Source: Ophryocystis elektroscirrha
Lineage: Eukaryota; Apicomplexa; Conoidasida; Neogregarinorida; Ophryocystidae
Assembly: GCA_030141585.1 (NCBI GenBank)
Contig: JAQIFP010000010.1
Location: forward strand, 1-64,000
Direction: 5' to 3'
Length of the DNA stretch: 64,000 nt
In this document: positions 1-12,100 of the stretch, one piece after another
How positions within the stretch are numbered: position 1 is the stretch's first letter
Layout of the letters: each line of letters starts with the position of its first letter
Notes under the pieces: model-generated
Told to the model about the DNA's origin: nothing
The model's input: the letters and a program-made list of their open reading frames with translations, nothing else
The model's database searches: none
Translations under genes and position numbers: made by a program

Positions 1-125
1 AACCCTAAACCCTAAACCCTAAACCCTAAACCCTAAACCCTAAACCCTAAACCCTAAACCCTAAACCCTAAACCCTAAACCCTAAACCCTAAACCCTAAA
101 CCCTAAACCCTAAACCCTAAACCCT
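1..125. repeat. Telomeric repeat array, (CCCTAAA)n
   Basis: About 18 uninterrupted copies of the 7-base unit CCCTAAA run from the first base to 125, where the sequence changes to unique DNA (CCCTGATAATT). The C-rich strand reads 5'->3' from the edge, which is the orientation expected at the left end of a chromosome. The unit is uniform, without the C/T-degenerate position typical of Plasmodium. No subtelomeric satellite follows; unique AT-rich sequence begins at once. Confidence 0.98.
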
Positions 126-415
126 GATAATTAGAAAGAAAGTTACTATTCTTGTTTAAAAACTGGAGATGATTTATTAATATCATTAAATAAATTTATA
201 CATTTTCAACTTGTTATATTCTAATTAAATAAAGTTTGTGAGTATCAGAGAAAGTTTGAGAAAATTTACCAAAAAAAATTAGTATTAGCAATAAAACTGA
301 ATATTCAATGATCCACTATAATTTGGTGTAATAACGGGTTCAATCACCAAAATGTGAAAGATACGTAAATCAATCTTATCAAAAAAAAAAATCCTTTTTT
401 TTTTTTTGAACAACA
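126..415. other. Short subtelomeric spacer
   Basis: This is AT-rich unique sequence between the telomere array and the 3' end of the first gene. It holds homopolymer A and T runs near 380-407 but no open frame, RNA gene or repeat family that I can see. It presumably contains the 3' UTR and terminator of the telomere-facing gene. Confidence 0.6.
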
Positions 416-1357
416 TCATGAATTATTTCTTTTCTGTTCTTTTTTTAAAGCTCTGTATTTTGCGTGTCTACCTTCTTTCATAATTCTTAGAACAGGTATT
501 GGAATATCTTCTTCTGAAATTGAAGAATTCATACTTCCATCAGATTTAGAAGAAATATTTGGATTCTTAGGTTTTTTGAAGTAACGTAAACTTTCAGAAT
601 TAGAGCAACTAAGTGAACTTTCAGATTTTGAAAAACGAATTGAACTGTGAGATCTTGAAGAATTGGATGACGTTCCATCTTGACTCGAATACAAATTTGT
701 GTTGGAGGTGGATGACGTTCCATCTTGACTCGAATACAAATTTGTGTTGGAGGTGGATGACGTTCCATCTTGACCCGAATACAAATTTGTGTTGGAGGTG
801 GATGACCTTCCATCTTGACTTGAATACACGCGAGTTAAATACGATTTGGTCAAAAGTGATCGCAACAAGGGTGAAAAATATTCAGAGTTTGTATTAGACG
901 AGCTACTACCACTACTTCTACCTTCATTATATTGTGGAGATTTCAACGAATCTGCGTACTTTTTAGATAAGTGTGATGGTAAACTCAAAGTTAATTGGGA
1001 TTGGTTTGAATTTGATTGTTTATTCTTTTGATAATTACGAGACAACTCTTCATTTTTGTCCATAAGTAATCGTATAACACGTTTATTCTTATTTTCTAAT
1101 GTGTCTAGCTGCATCTTAATATTATTTTTTAATGCAATATTCGTGGTAATCGCATTTTCTTCTATTGTATACAAATTATTTGAAGATTTATTAATATTTT
1201 TTAATTTATATTTTCTAATTAAACTAGGGTTTCTTGAAACTTGAAGACTTATTTTGGAGACTGCTTCAAAAGAATTATTGCCTTTAGCAATATAAAAAAA
1301 ATGTATTATTACATAAAGTGTAGCGAACACACAAAACATTTTTTTTTTCTTATTCAT
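416..1357 (-). CDS. Telomere-adjacent secreted Ser/Asn-rich repeat protein
   Basis: This single-exon gene is transcribed toward the telomere and ends less than 300 bp from it. The frame stays open upstream to about 1531, but I start at the ATG at 1355-1357 because it is followed at once by a typical signal peptide: a KKKK stretch, then a hydrophobic core (FCVFATLYVIIHFFYIA). The mature protein of about 290 residues is basic, then coiled-coil-like (LDTLENKNKRVIRLLMDKNEELSR). It then becomes very Ser/Asn-rich with four copies of a 15-residue repeat (SQDGTSSTSNTNLYS) and ends in a charged tail. No RxLxE/Q/D export motif is visible. I recognise no family. Position, signal peptide and low-complexity repeats suggest a lineage-specific secreted or surface protein; that role is inference. 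If the upstream ATG were used, the signal sequence would be internal. Confidence 0.75.
   Translation of the reverse strand: MNKKKKMFCVFATLYVIIHFFYIAKGNNSFEAVSKISLQVSRNPSLIRKYKLKNINKSSNNLYTIEENAITTNIALKNNIKMQLDTLENKNKRVIRLLMDKNEELSRNYQKNKQSNSNQSQLTLSLPSHLSKKYADSLKSPQYNEGRSSGSSSSNTNSEYFSPLLRSLLTKSYLTRVYSSQDGRSSTSNTNLYSGQDGTSSTSNTNLYSSQDGTSSTSNTNLYSSQDGTSSNSSRSHSSIRFSKSESSLSCSNSESLRYFKKPKNPNISSKSDGSMNSSISEEDIPIPVLRIMKEGRHAKYRALKKEQKRNNS
666..828. repeat. 45-bp in-frame coding tandem repeat, about 3.6 copies
   Basis: Three full units (666-710, 711-755, 756-800) and a partial, more diverged fourth encode the 15-residue SQDG-TSSTSNTNL-YS unit of the telomere-adjacent protein on the minus strand. 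The units differ by only a few bases, for example GACTCG/GACCCG and GACGTT/GACCTT, which indicates recent expansion. Confidence 0.9.
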
Positions 1358-2437
1358 GATTTCGCCATTGCTATTATTTTTCTTATATAAAAAAAGATTG
1401 CACAACATCCATTTTAAATTAATTAACTTATTTATTAATTTGATTAATAAAAGCTGTGTCAAACTATGCTTCATTTTATTCTTTGATATCAAATGCAACA
1501 ATAGATGGGAAACTTCTCTTGTCACAGGCATTTATATGTACCAGATCTTTTCAGTCTATCACAAAATTACAACTTATATTTTTGTACTAAAGAATTAATG
1601 TATAAATCAATGTCTTAATATTTTTAGCTACATGTTCAAATGTTTTTCAAAAAAAAAAAAAAAAAACCATCGAATCTTTTTTTTACTAGTAGATTTACCC
1701 AAAAAAAAAAGTAATAAATTATTCTAAAATTAATTTAGATGATTTTTTTGGATACATTATATATATTATAATTATTTCAGCGCAATTTGATATGTCAATT
1801 GCTCACTACATCAATAATTTTTTTTTTAAATATCAAGAATAAAAATATTATCATGCATAATAACGCATGCATGCGTTTTTTCATAAACTTATGCAACATT
1901 AGATCTACTTCAATATTGATAAAATGTAGATATTTTTTTTTTCACTTTTTTTTTATTTGAAATATATTAATTATAATTTAAATAAATTAAAAGTTTGCTA
2001 GTTTTATTTTATTAACAATATTAAGTGTATATATATTATTCATAAGTGCTATGTAAATATTGATCCGTTTTCAGCTGACTGCAATTTATTTCCATTAATA
2101 TGATGGTTCATGTGAGGAAGAAAAAAGGTTTTAATCATATTTTTTTCGAAATCCCCACAATTTCATATTTTTTGTTTTAAACTTCATGGAATTTTGTTAT
2201 TAGAGTGTTTTTGAGAATAATTTGTTTGCTTATAGTAATAGTATAGTAACCTTAGAAAAAAAGACTTCATATACGGTCAACCACGTGACATTTGCAGAGG
2301 CTTAATTCTCAGTGAAATAGTAATACTGTATTCAGCCATTTCGTCTGGCGTCTCTATCTCTATTGGCGTCTCTATCTTTATTGGCGTCTCTATTTTTATT
2401 GGCGGGTATTCTATCTTTTTTTTTTCTAATTTTTGAA
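1358..2437. other. Intergenic region between telomere-proximal gene and next gene
   Basis: This AT-rich sequence holds the probable promoter of the minus-strand secreted protein gene (its right side) and the 3' flank of the next minus-strand gene. Poly(A)/poly(T) tracts occur near 1650, 1690 and 1935. A direct repeat of 18 bp lies at 2347-2400 and is listed separately. I see no convincing open frame. Confidence 0.5.
2347..2400. repeat. 18-bp tandem repeat, three copies
   Basis: The unit GGCGTCTCTATCTTTATT (with single-base variants) occurs at 2347-2364, 2365-2382 and 2383-2400, followed by a truncated GGCGGG. It is G+C-richer than its surroundings. It lies just beyond the stop of the minus-strand gene at 2438, so it would be transcribed in that gene's 3' UTR. 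Confidence 0.85.
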
Positions 2438-2825
2438 TCAATAATTAGTGTTTTTCTTCTCACTAATCAGGGGAGGAATGGTGTCTTGATTTGGTGGTTG
2501 TTTCAAGCATCTAAATGATTCTTTTGATGCAACGATCTTAGAGGAATTAGCATCTGAACTATTGAGTGATTTTTCTGATTCATCATTGCTGAAAATATTA
2601 AACTTACTAGTTACAACTACGGAATAACTCACTATATCTCTTGGTACAGTAATATTGAATATATAATTAGAAGCTCTGTCTTTTGCTGGATTTACAACAA
2701 CTAATTGTTATTTATAACTTCCTCAAATTAATATCAAAATTTGACCTCTATGTAGTATACTTACATGTCATTTCAAACACTTCTGCTTCGCCCATTCTCC
2801 CGACAGCAATAAATTTTCGTTCCAT
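2438..2825 (-). CDS. Small conserved-looking protein, two exons, unrecognised
   Basis: Exon 1 is 2765-2825 and exon 2 is 2438-2700. The donor GTAAGT directly follows ACAT and the acceptor reads CAATTAG. The phases close to give 107 residues beginning MERKFIAVGRMGEAEVFEM and continuing VNPAKDRASNYIFNITVPRD. The first half looks folded (alternating hydrophobic strand pattern, few low-complexity residues). The second half is Ser/Lys-rich and ends with a proline-rich segment (QPPNQDTIPPLISEKK). No signal peptide or membrane segment is seen. I do not recognise the family. The frame is also open a little upstream of the chosen ATG, so a further 5' exon is possible. Confidence 0.55.
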
Positions 2826-3482
2826 ACAGTATATACATTCCCATAGTAAGATTATGAATTGTATAAAAATGATTTTTTCCGTATAAACCATTATCCTTTT
2901 AGCACACTTAATACGTGACTAATGTTATGGTTATGTATTTATCCAGTCATTATTGTGTCGATACATATCGTAAAAATTATTTTATCGTGCTAATGTCTAG
3001 AAAAGTAAATACCATTGAAATTTTTATAAGTAAATTCATATAACTTGGTACAAATTAGCTAATAAATATTAGCAATACCCATTTTTAGCATATGTCAAAT
3101 AAGTCATGTGACCCAATTTGTATGAACTATCTGCTATCTGCTTAAATCCAATAATGTTAAACAAAAATTTTATATGAAATTAGTATAAAACTACCAATTT
3201 CGTTTTGCTCTAAATTTTTGTATATCATCAATACTTTATTGATTTAATTAACTTCTTAGGAATACTCATCAGAAAAAAACTTTTTTAAATGTTATTCTAT
3301 TTAATTCAATAAATAAGAAAACTTTTTGCGAAACTTACTTGTAGAATTGTAAAATTTTTTAATCAAAAAATATAATATGACACCCGTTAACGTTTATTGT
3401 TTAAAATAAATTAATTTGGATGAAATACTATGTTTTTATTTCCTTAAATTTTTGAATTAATTGTTTGACTAATAAGTTAAAA
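2826..3482. other. Intergenic region
   Basis: AT-rich spacer between the small minus-strand gene and tRNA-Ser, probably holding the promoter of the former. I see no gene, repeat family or RNA structure in it. Confidence 0.5.
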
Positions 3483-3564
3483 CGGTAGCAGCAGGATTCG
3501 AACCTACGCGGGGAGACCCCAATGGATTTCAAGTCCACCTCCTTAACCACTCGGACATGCTACC
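3483..3564 (-). tRNA. tRNA-Ser(UGA)
   Basis: The minus strand folds as a class II tRNA. The acceptor stem is GGTAGCA/TGCTACC with discriminator G. The A box is TGTCCGAGTGGTT, the anticodon loop contains TGA between GGA-type stem halves, a variable arm (GGGGTCTCCCC) is present and the B box is GGTTCGAATCC. There is no encoded CCA and no intron. The gene is G+C-rich against the AT-rich background, as expected. Confidence 0.96.
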
Positions 3565-3688
3565 ATAACAAATACTATTATGCTGACTGGCCATTAATTG
3601 ATTACTTATAAATTAAATATTTTGAAATAATTAGGTCCCAACCTGTGATTACTTCAGAAAATTACACCAAGATTAAAATTTGTATAGT

Positions 3689-6600
3689 ATGCGTAAGTTT
3701 TTAAATTATTGAATAGAAACCAAACAATAACTTTCAATTCTTCAAAATTCTACTGAATTTTTTTTATTATATTTATTGCAGAAGGTCACATACCATATGG
3801 AATCAATTATGGTGAAATACCTATACCTCCCATGGAGTGTAATCCTCCACCTATAGCTCTACATCCCCCCATAATCCCACCCATGAATATTATGCCTCCC
3901 AGAATGCCTCCAGGAACTTTTTACCCACCAATAGGAATGCCTCCGTCTGGTGATTTGTATCACACTGTAATGTACAATGTTGTCTCACCTCCTTATACAT
4001 CTCGTAAGTAAAATATATAAAAATATTACATGAGATAGTTACAATGATAACAGATAAAGTTTTTAGATGTAGTTCTTTGGAATTAGTAGGATGTTGTTAT
4101 ATTATATAATATCTAAAGAGGTAGATGTAATTTTTATAGTTACTGTAAACCAATAATTGTATATATTTTACTTAAATATCGTAATATAAAATTAATATAC
4201 TCTATATAGCTGCACCTCCCTACATGGAACAATTACCAAATTTTTCTTCACCGTTAACAACTAATGTTAAAGACAACCAAAAACTTCATACTGGAGATAT
4301 GAATTTGGGTCCGGCTTTGCCAGCAGCACAAAGAGGTCCCACTGTTTATATAGGGCACCTCAGCCCTGAATGTGATGATGTTCTGATACGCCAAATTTTA
4401 CAAGTAATCTAAGCAAAAACAAAGATTTATATAAGTAGAAAATACCATATATGTTATTCAATATATTAGTATTTATTTCAGTGGCTATATGATGTATAAA
4501 TTATATAATCAATATGTGTGTTAAGAATTCTTTGTAATAGTATGTATATATCATTATATAGAAATGAATTTAAGTTTAGTTTATAACTAAAATATATACA
4601 CGGTAATCATGTTACGTTGATTCTTAAAATGATGTACAACTGTTTCAAGGAATGTGGTCGTGTTATGCGGTGGACTCGTACAACAGACCCTGCAACTAAG
4701 CGCCCTTCTACCTTCGGATTTTGCGAGTTTGAAAGTCCCCTTGGAGTTATTAGAGCAGTAAATTGTCTGAATAATCTCGTGATAGACGGACAAGCATTAA
4801 TAGCAAATTGTGAAGATCGATTTAAAGACGGCTTAAATCAGTGGAGGCTTGCTAGAAAGCATAAACTACAAGAAGAAAATCCATCTAAATCTATGATGGT
4901 AATTTTTCGTTACAACATCGTATATATATATATAGGAAATTGATAATGATATTGAACGTGAAGAAGAAAAAATTAAAATAATAACACGTAAAATTGCAGC
5001 TGACTGGAATGCAAGAAATGCATGTATGTAATAATAATGTAAGAACACACCTTTTTAGCTGCCAATCGAGAAGAATCTACGACCATAAATCCTCCAGGAA
5101 ATACTGCTACTCCTGAAAAACCTGCTGAAGAAACCCCAAAAGAAGAAGAAACATCCAATGATCTTCGTGAAAAATGGTATGAATCTTTAATTGGGTTTGT
5201 TGACTTGTACGGAACAACATCACTTTCATCAAAAACGTTAAATCGAACACGCGCATGGAATAATCGAATTAAAGAAAATCGCATGTAAGCTAAATAAAAA
5301 ACTTATACCCTTTATATACATACATAAAAATTAACTTAAACCATTCAATAATATACTTATCAAATATGCTTTTCAATACCTATCAGCTATGTTATTTTAT
5401 TTTCTTAGGGAATTTAGGAAAAAACTTCAAAATTGGCAGCGCAAAGAACCCTATTTAGCAAAAGAGTTCAAAAGGTGAGCTTTATCAAAAATTTGATATA
5501 TTTATCAGTTTTAAAGAACATATTGAGAAACAGTTGAATTACTGTGAAAATGGAGTTAATGAGTCACGAATGAAAAGACTCCTGGAATATGATCTAAAAG
5601 ATATACCGTACTATTTAAGTTCTGAAGGAATGATTCTTGAAGATGTTAGTTCCCGAAAACATTATGAGTTGATGGAGCAAATACGAGCCGAAAAAAATTG
5701 GGACAAACATGACAGAAAATTAGAGCAGGAAGAATTAAAAAAAGAAGCCATAACTGCCGCTGAAGAAGAGGAAAGAAAAATCGAAATTGCCGCTCAAAAA
5801 TTAGAAGAAGAAAAAAATAATGAAGTTGAAGTAAATGAAGATATTGTACAGACGGAAAATCCTGAAAAAAATGAATTAGAGAAGCCAGTTGTGCAGCCCA
5901 AAATTGAACCATCAGTTCAAGTTGCAGATTCCTCTACCACTCCTCCACTTGAAGAATCTGTAAAAGGTATATTTGAACTAAAAGTAGTATTAATTTTTAC
6001 TAACTTAGCAATTACATAATAATGATAATAGTATGAAATATGCATTTACAACACTATTATCTACTGGTACCACCAATAGCAGTATGTACGTATTACCATC
6101 AAAATATATACAAAAACTATTTTTTAAAAATATTATACATATTATAAATATATGAAATTATTATTATAATATATATATATATATATATGTATTATAATAA
6201 ACAAATTCCTAAAAATAATATATAGTGTATTTTTATTTACAATAAAATACTTATCAAGCTTTTTATAATATACATTAATTATGATAACACTTTATTATTT
6301 CTATATATTCTATTAATCGTATCCCAAATTAATTAATTAATTATTCAGAGTCAACACCTGTAAATACTTCATCTGAAAAACCCATGAATCCCATTGTTAT
6401 CAATCCCCCCTCTAAAACCAATTTGAATTCAGGAGGCTTGATCAAAATTTCAATAAATACGTCTGCAAGCAAACAGCAGCAAGCGCGGCAAAACTCAGCA
6501 ATTCAATCACCCAGAACGAATGACGCAGCTCAAGCGTTTATCGTCGTTGAGGAAGAAGAAGATAAAATTGAGTCTGTTCGCAAACACGCACCGTTATCAA

Positions 6601-7033
6601 AACTTGATGCCCCTCTTCACAGAGACAATAAAAGTCGTTTAAATCCAGAAATAGTAATGAAACTTGCCTCTCAAGTTCCAAAAAATGCAAAAGAAGTTTT
6701 TGCTTTTGAATTAGACTGGTCTTTGTTCGAATTAAATAATATTGTTCAAAATAAAGTCGTTTCATGGATACATCGTAAAATCGTTGATTTTTTGGGAGAG
6801 GAAGAACCAGAATTAGTCGATTTTATTGTGTCTAAAGTAAATATTTAATAATAAATGTATTTATTTTATTTTAGCTTGATGCTCGAATGAAGCCTGAAGA
6901 GCTTGTTCAAGAATTAGAAGCTTTTTTAGATGAAGATGCCAACGGCTTTATCGTAAAATTATGGAAATTATTAATCTTTGAACATTTACGACTAAAAGAA
7001 GATGAGAATAAAAAAAACAAACCTAGCGAATAA
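3689..7033 (+). CDS. RBM25: RNA-binding protein 25 (RBM25/Snu71-type splicing factor), RRM + PWI
   Basis: Ten exons can be placed: 3689-3692, 3782-4003, 4210-4403, 4650-4898, 4936-5023, 5059-5284, 5409-5474, 5509-5966, 6349-6836 and 6875-7033. Their phases close to 717 residues. The order is a Pro/Met-rich N-terminus, an RRM starting TVYIGHLSPE with RNP1-like FGFCEF, and a charged E/K/R-rich middle with coiled coil. A C-terminal PWI domain follows (FELDWSLFELN ... VVSWIHRKIVDFLGEEE ... LVDFIVSKLDARM). This is the RBM25 architecture. RBM25 associates with U1 snRNP and affects 5' splice-site choice in the nucleus. The first coding exon is only 4 nt (ATGC). The exon 7/8 junction needs the acceptor at 5507-5508; the nearer CAG at 5531-5533 breaks the frame. 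Confidence 0.9.
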
Positions 7034-8101
7034 ACATTTATTTTACAAATATAATGTTTTGTATATATAAGTAAACGATTATGTATAGTTCCCTAATATC
7101 CAATTTAAAGTATCTATTTTTTTTAATATAATTTATCTCTATTTATTCAATAGATTTCAATTTAATCAAGTTCAAATTATCAAATATAAACTCATAGTAG
7201 CTTTCTCAAACTTAAAATTAGCTAATAATGCTAGAAATTTTTTTTATTGTGAAATCAATAAAATAATCGTTCCTATATAGCATGCATAAATTATAATAAC
7301 ATTCCGTTATTATAATCCTTAAATATGTTGTCATGCACTTTACATGTTTTCATATTGAAAACCCTTTTGATTAATAATGCAGCTATCCTAAAATGCACGC
7401 CATTTATAATCTAAATTACACATTTTATGATTCCTTTAATAAATTTTCATGTTAATATATATATGTATATTATCCCCAAAAATGAATTTAAAAAACAATC
7501 GAACAAATCAAAACCAATATATATCAGGGAATATTAGAGCAACTATAAATCCAAGAAAAATATTCAAAATAGTCCAATTAAATATTATTAAAAAAATTAT
7601 TGCTACTATTGTGATAATTTTTTTTTTATTGTATTTTATTAAGTTTATAAAAAAATCAATAAAATTAAATTATTTGAATATAATTTACTTTATTGAAATT
7701 ATGAAATCTAAAATAATCCATAGTTATATCAAAAAAACAAATAAAAGCTGCAAAAAATTTGTTTACTATTCTTAATTTAATAAATTTATGTCAAGTTTAA
7801 GTGAGACACATAATTTTAATTTATCATTAATATTCGCAAGTTATGCAAATGATAAGAATAACTATATAACATACCTAGAGATATGCGCAACGCTAAATCA
7901 TTTATAATAGGTTAAATTTATCAAAATTATTGGGGAAAAATATTTACATATGCATAATGTAGAAAATAAAATAAATTTTTGTATGAATGTCTGTTTTTGC
8001 TAATATAATTTGTTTTATTTTGACTATATTTCGTATTAAGAAGATTGTAGCTTATTAAATTTGTTTACAATTATAAAATTTTCAGTCACGCATAAAAGAT
8101 C
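7034..8101. other. Intergenic region with one weak open frame
   Basis: Very AT-rich. An open frame at 7482-7775 (plus) would encode about 97 basic, Asn/Lys/Ile-rich residues with one hydrophobic segment (IIATIVIIFFLLYFI). Its composition follows base bias, so I do not call it a gene, though a small membrane protein cannot be excluded. The right part should hold the promoter of the HIT gene. Confidence 0.4.
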
Positions 8102-8610
8102 ATGAATCATCCGTATACTGAAGATAATATATTCAATAGAATTATCAAAAAAGAAGTAATTTTGTTATTTAGCTCTTTATATATTCACAGATACCTGCTT
8201 ATATAATTTTTGAAGTAAGTCTTATATGTAATTTTTAACACTTTACACTATAGAATTCCCACTGCATTGCAATACTAGATAAGTTTCCTATCACACCTGG
8301 TCATGCTTTACTTGTAACTAAAAGCAAGTATACAAACCTATTAACAAGTCCTGACGAAGAAGCAGCACAACTATTTAAATATCTTCCTCGCCTATGTCGT
8401 GCTGTGCAAAAGGCTACTAAAGCTGATGGAATAACTACAGTCGTTAATAATGGACATGCATCAGGACAAATTATTTTTCAAACGCATATACATGTTATAC
8501 CTCGCTTTAATGAAGATAGATTAATTCATTTTGATAGAAGTTTAAAAAATTTTAACCAATTTGAGCCAATTTTGGAAAAAATTAAATATGCGTTTAATGA
8601 AGATACTTAA
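8102..8610 (+). CDS. HIT-family nucleotide-binding hydrolase/transferase
   Basis: Three exons, 8102-8155, 8191-8214 (a 24-nt microexon) and 8254-8610, give 144 residues, the usual length for a stand-alone HIT protein. Visible family features are the early FNRIIKKEIPAYIIFE strand region, CIAILDKFPITPGHALLVTK and the C-terminal triad region GQIIFQTHIHVIPRF. HIT proteins act on purine nucleotide conjugates through the His triad HxHxH; here the motif reads Q-T-H-I-H-V-I. The first His is Gln and the central nucleophilic His is kept. Dinucleoside polyphosphate or AMP-lysine hydrolysis is plausible from the family; the exact substrate is unknown. No signal peptide is seen, so it is probably cytosolic. 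Confidence 0.88.
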
Positions 8611-9118
8611 ATTCACTTTTTTATATGTTTTTTAATTATTTTATGTATTTAAAACAGAGAAATATTTATTTTTGTTTATCATTATTTCAATCAAAGAAGA
8701 GGATCAATGAAGGCTTAAAATATTTAATTCAAGCTGCAGAATTTTTTAAGGAATTATTTTATTCGACTTTATATGATGTTTCATAATTCTTATATTTTGA
8801 AAACAATTGAAAAAGTAAGTTATTTTCACACATATACAGCCGGGTGTTAAATGAAGTGTACAAAAACGATTTTTCTTTTCTAAGCCTATTTGTCACTATA
8901 CAAACTTAATTTTATTGAAGTAAAGATGAAGTCCACAACTCTGAAAAAAATTTCGACCCAGTAAATCACAAAAGAAAATAATTGTGTGTAATTTGATGTA
9001 TAATAAATTCGCCTTTCTATTTTTATGCCCTTAAAAAACCAAAAAAGAATCATTATTTTATCCTCTTTAAATTCTTCAGTCATTGGATTATTTCTCAATG
9101 AACTAAATAATTCCACAC
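8611..9118. other. Intergenic region with a possible 47-codon ORF
   Basis: Between the HIT gene and the Patched-type gene an ATG-initiated frame at 8643-8786 (plus) encodes 47 residues with an amphipathic stretch (GLKYLIQAAEFFKELFYS). A GTAAGT donor-like site follows at about 8813. Either this is a small gene or 5' non-coding exon of the next gene, or it is chance; I cannot decide. The remainder is AT-rich and should carry the promoter of the Patched-type gene. Confidence 0.35.
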
Positions 9119-12100
9119 ATGAAAATTAAATCATGGCCATTAAGTTCAATCGTATCTGCTATTTCATCTACAAGAAACTATTTAATCCACAGAATTGAAG
9201 GTTTTTTTGCTTGGTGGGCTGGATTAGTCTATGATCATCCATATTATGTAAGAAAATAAAACTAAGAATGCAATATATATGCATATTTATATATATATGT
9301 ATATTTAAATAAAAGTAATAGTTTTAATTTATATTTATTCAGCCTATATCTATCACTTTAATATTCACTCTATTATCATGTATTGGATTTATCCCTGGAA
9401 TACCAAAATGGGTTGACGGAGCAGATGCACTATACTCTCTTCAATATTCTGTCGCGCGTAGTCAAGGAGCTATTCATCATGTTTTATTTAATGAAGCTAA
9501 CTCTCGTCCTTCTTTCATCATCATCACTGGTGCACACCAAGACCAAAATATTTTTACGTGGGAACACCTCGCAGCTGTTAAGCGCTTAGACAAATTGATA
9601 AGAGGACAGATCACAGATCCAAAACATGGTCGCCGTATCTCTATACCCCGGTCTGATAAATATACGCTTCCTGAGGAAACGCCCAAACATGAAACAAAAG
9701 TTTTATATAATCCTATAATAGAAGATAGACCACCTGTTGAAATTGCTACAGATTTACCACAAAATGTCAACAAAGTTATGCAAATGATTAATGGTCGCCG
9801 CTCAAGTTCAGACTCTGATAAGAAAGATGAAAGGAATGATAATTATATAACATTTCAAGACTTATGTGTAAAAAACACTGTTGGCGAATGTATGGTAACT
9901 GGAGTTCAAGAAATGGGTGTAGAAGAGACAAGTGAACTACTATCATTAAAGGATAAACCACCAGTTTTATTAGTTTTCGATGGCTTAGTTTTCAATCCTC
10001 AAAAAAAGGCTTTTGCTCCGCACTATTTATTGGGACAAGCTAAAGAAATTCCTTGTAGTCCAGATCTACCTACATCCATGCTGCAGCTTTTATATCCTCC
10101 GGAACGTATTATGCCAGGAAGCAAACCAAATTTTTCAAAAGTCAATATGACATGTATTAAGGAGGTGAAAGCCTTTCAATTAATATACGAATTACATGAT
10201 AATGTTAACTTCAAGAAACAAAATGAAGATTGGGAAAAAGTTATGGTAGATGTTTTGAATGATAACAAAGAATTTGGACCACTTAGATTATCTGTTAATG
10301 CATTCAGAAGCAGAGGTACATACTTTGAATAAAATTATTATTTAATAGATGATGCTTTAAGATGGGCTACATCCGAGTCATCTGATATTCTATATGTTGG
10401 TGTCACATTTCTATTATTGATGGCTTATTCAACTTCAATGAATTTTTCGTGTAATTTATATAGAAGCAAGTAATTTTTTTCAAATAAAATACATTCATGT
10501 AGAGCGTACTCAGCAATCGCTGGTCTGTTAGCAGCAACATTCGGTCTTATTGCAGGAATGGGAATACTTTCACTGATTGGAATAGCGTTTGTACCAACCG
10601 CTTTAGTCTGTCCATTTTTAGTTATTGGTGTTGGAACAGATGACCTTTTTGTGATAATCAATAGCTACGCTTTAACATATATTATTGAGAACCCTCGTAA
10701 TCGCTGTATAGCTACTTTACGAGAATCAGGTAGATCACAATTATAAATTATTATACATTTACTAGGAATAAGTATTTCGATGACAACACTCACAAGCTTG
10801 ATAACATTTTTAATTGGTATCAACAGTTTATACTTGAGTATAAGAAATTTTTGCTGGTTTTCTGGAGCAGGTTTGTTATTTGTTGTCTTATTGCTTTACA
10901 GGAATGTTCTTTGGTTACATTTTTGTATTCACCTTCTTCTTTCCCATTCACTGTCTCGATGCTTACAAAGAAACTGTTCAGGAAGTTTGTCTATTTACGA
11001 AAAAATGTACGAACAATTACATCTTTTTAAATATTTTAAGGTCGCGATTGTCCAAAAAATACAAATATAATGTCTCCTGATAAAATAAGTGTTTATACTC
11101 TTGGGGCTTTATTAGTTAGGCGTGAAGAACATAAAGCAATAAAAAGAGTTGCAATTCGACAAAACTTACTAGAAAATAGAGAAACAGTTACAAGCGAAGT
11201 AGATTGTAACAATTGTATTAAAATTCCTCCTTCAATTACAGATCAATCATCTCAAGAGCAATCAATAAAAAAACTTTCACCATTTCGCCGTTTTATAAAT
11301 TTTGTCAATGTACAGTCTGACTTAAGACTAACAGCAATAGCTCTAAAAGCAGATGAAGTGTTAAAAACATATAATTTTGATGGTTCACCTTCATCTGGAA
11401 GATTAAACTTCAATAAAATTAATCCTAAACTTCAACTAACAGGAAACGTTATGGAAGACATACTAAAATTTGATGTTGTTCCGCTTTATTATAATTCTTC
11501 TTGCAATGGAGAACAAAAGCCGTTTATCGAAGAGCCGGTTGGCAACGTAGGACGATTTTGCCACAATTTTTTTATACGTTATTATGGGACGATTGTAGTT
11601 ACCACAAAAGCACAAGTAACCTTTTTTGCTATATCACTTGCTTTTACAGATGTTAATTATTCTACTTTTTTCAACTCTTTTCGCAATTTCAGTTTACGGA
11701 TGCTTTAAATTGAAATCAGGGTTGGATTTAAGAGATCTAGCTCCCAAAAACACATATTTATATCAGTTTGACAAATATGCGAGCGACTATTTTACGGAAT
11801 ATGATTATCCTGTTTATGTTTTTTTTCCACAACCCCATGAATGGTGGAAAAAAGAAGCTCAAACTTCTTTAAAAAAACTGGAGACACGTATGAAAAGTAA
11901 GTCTCCTATTTGTTTTACATTTTCTCATAGATTCTGGTTCTGGCAAGTTAGTAACTAATCCAGTACTGCGTATGTTAGAAGATCCAGAGTTAAAACCTTT
12001 TTTACAATCCGGAAATCAAAAAATTTTTGAGTCAACATTATACGCTGCGCTATCTAATGAAAGAAGCAAATATAAACAGTTTGAAACAAATTTTGTTTGG

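Noticed and set aside
613..897. Plus-strand ORF of 94 codons with repeated WMTFHLD..NTNLCWR units
   Set aside because: It is the antisense shadow of the 45-bp repeat of the secreted protein gene; the minus frame has the signal peptide and longer open frame.
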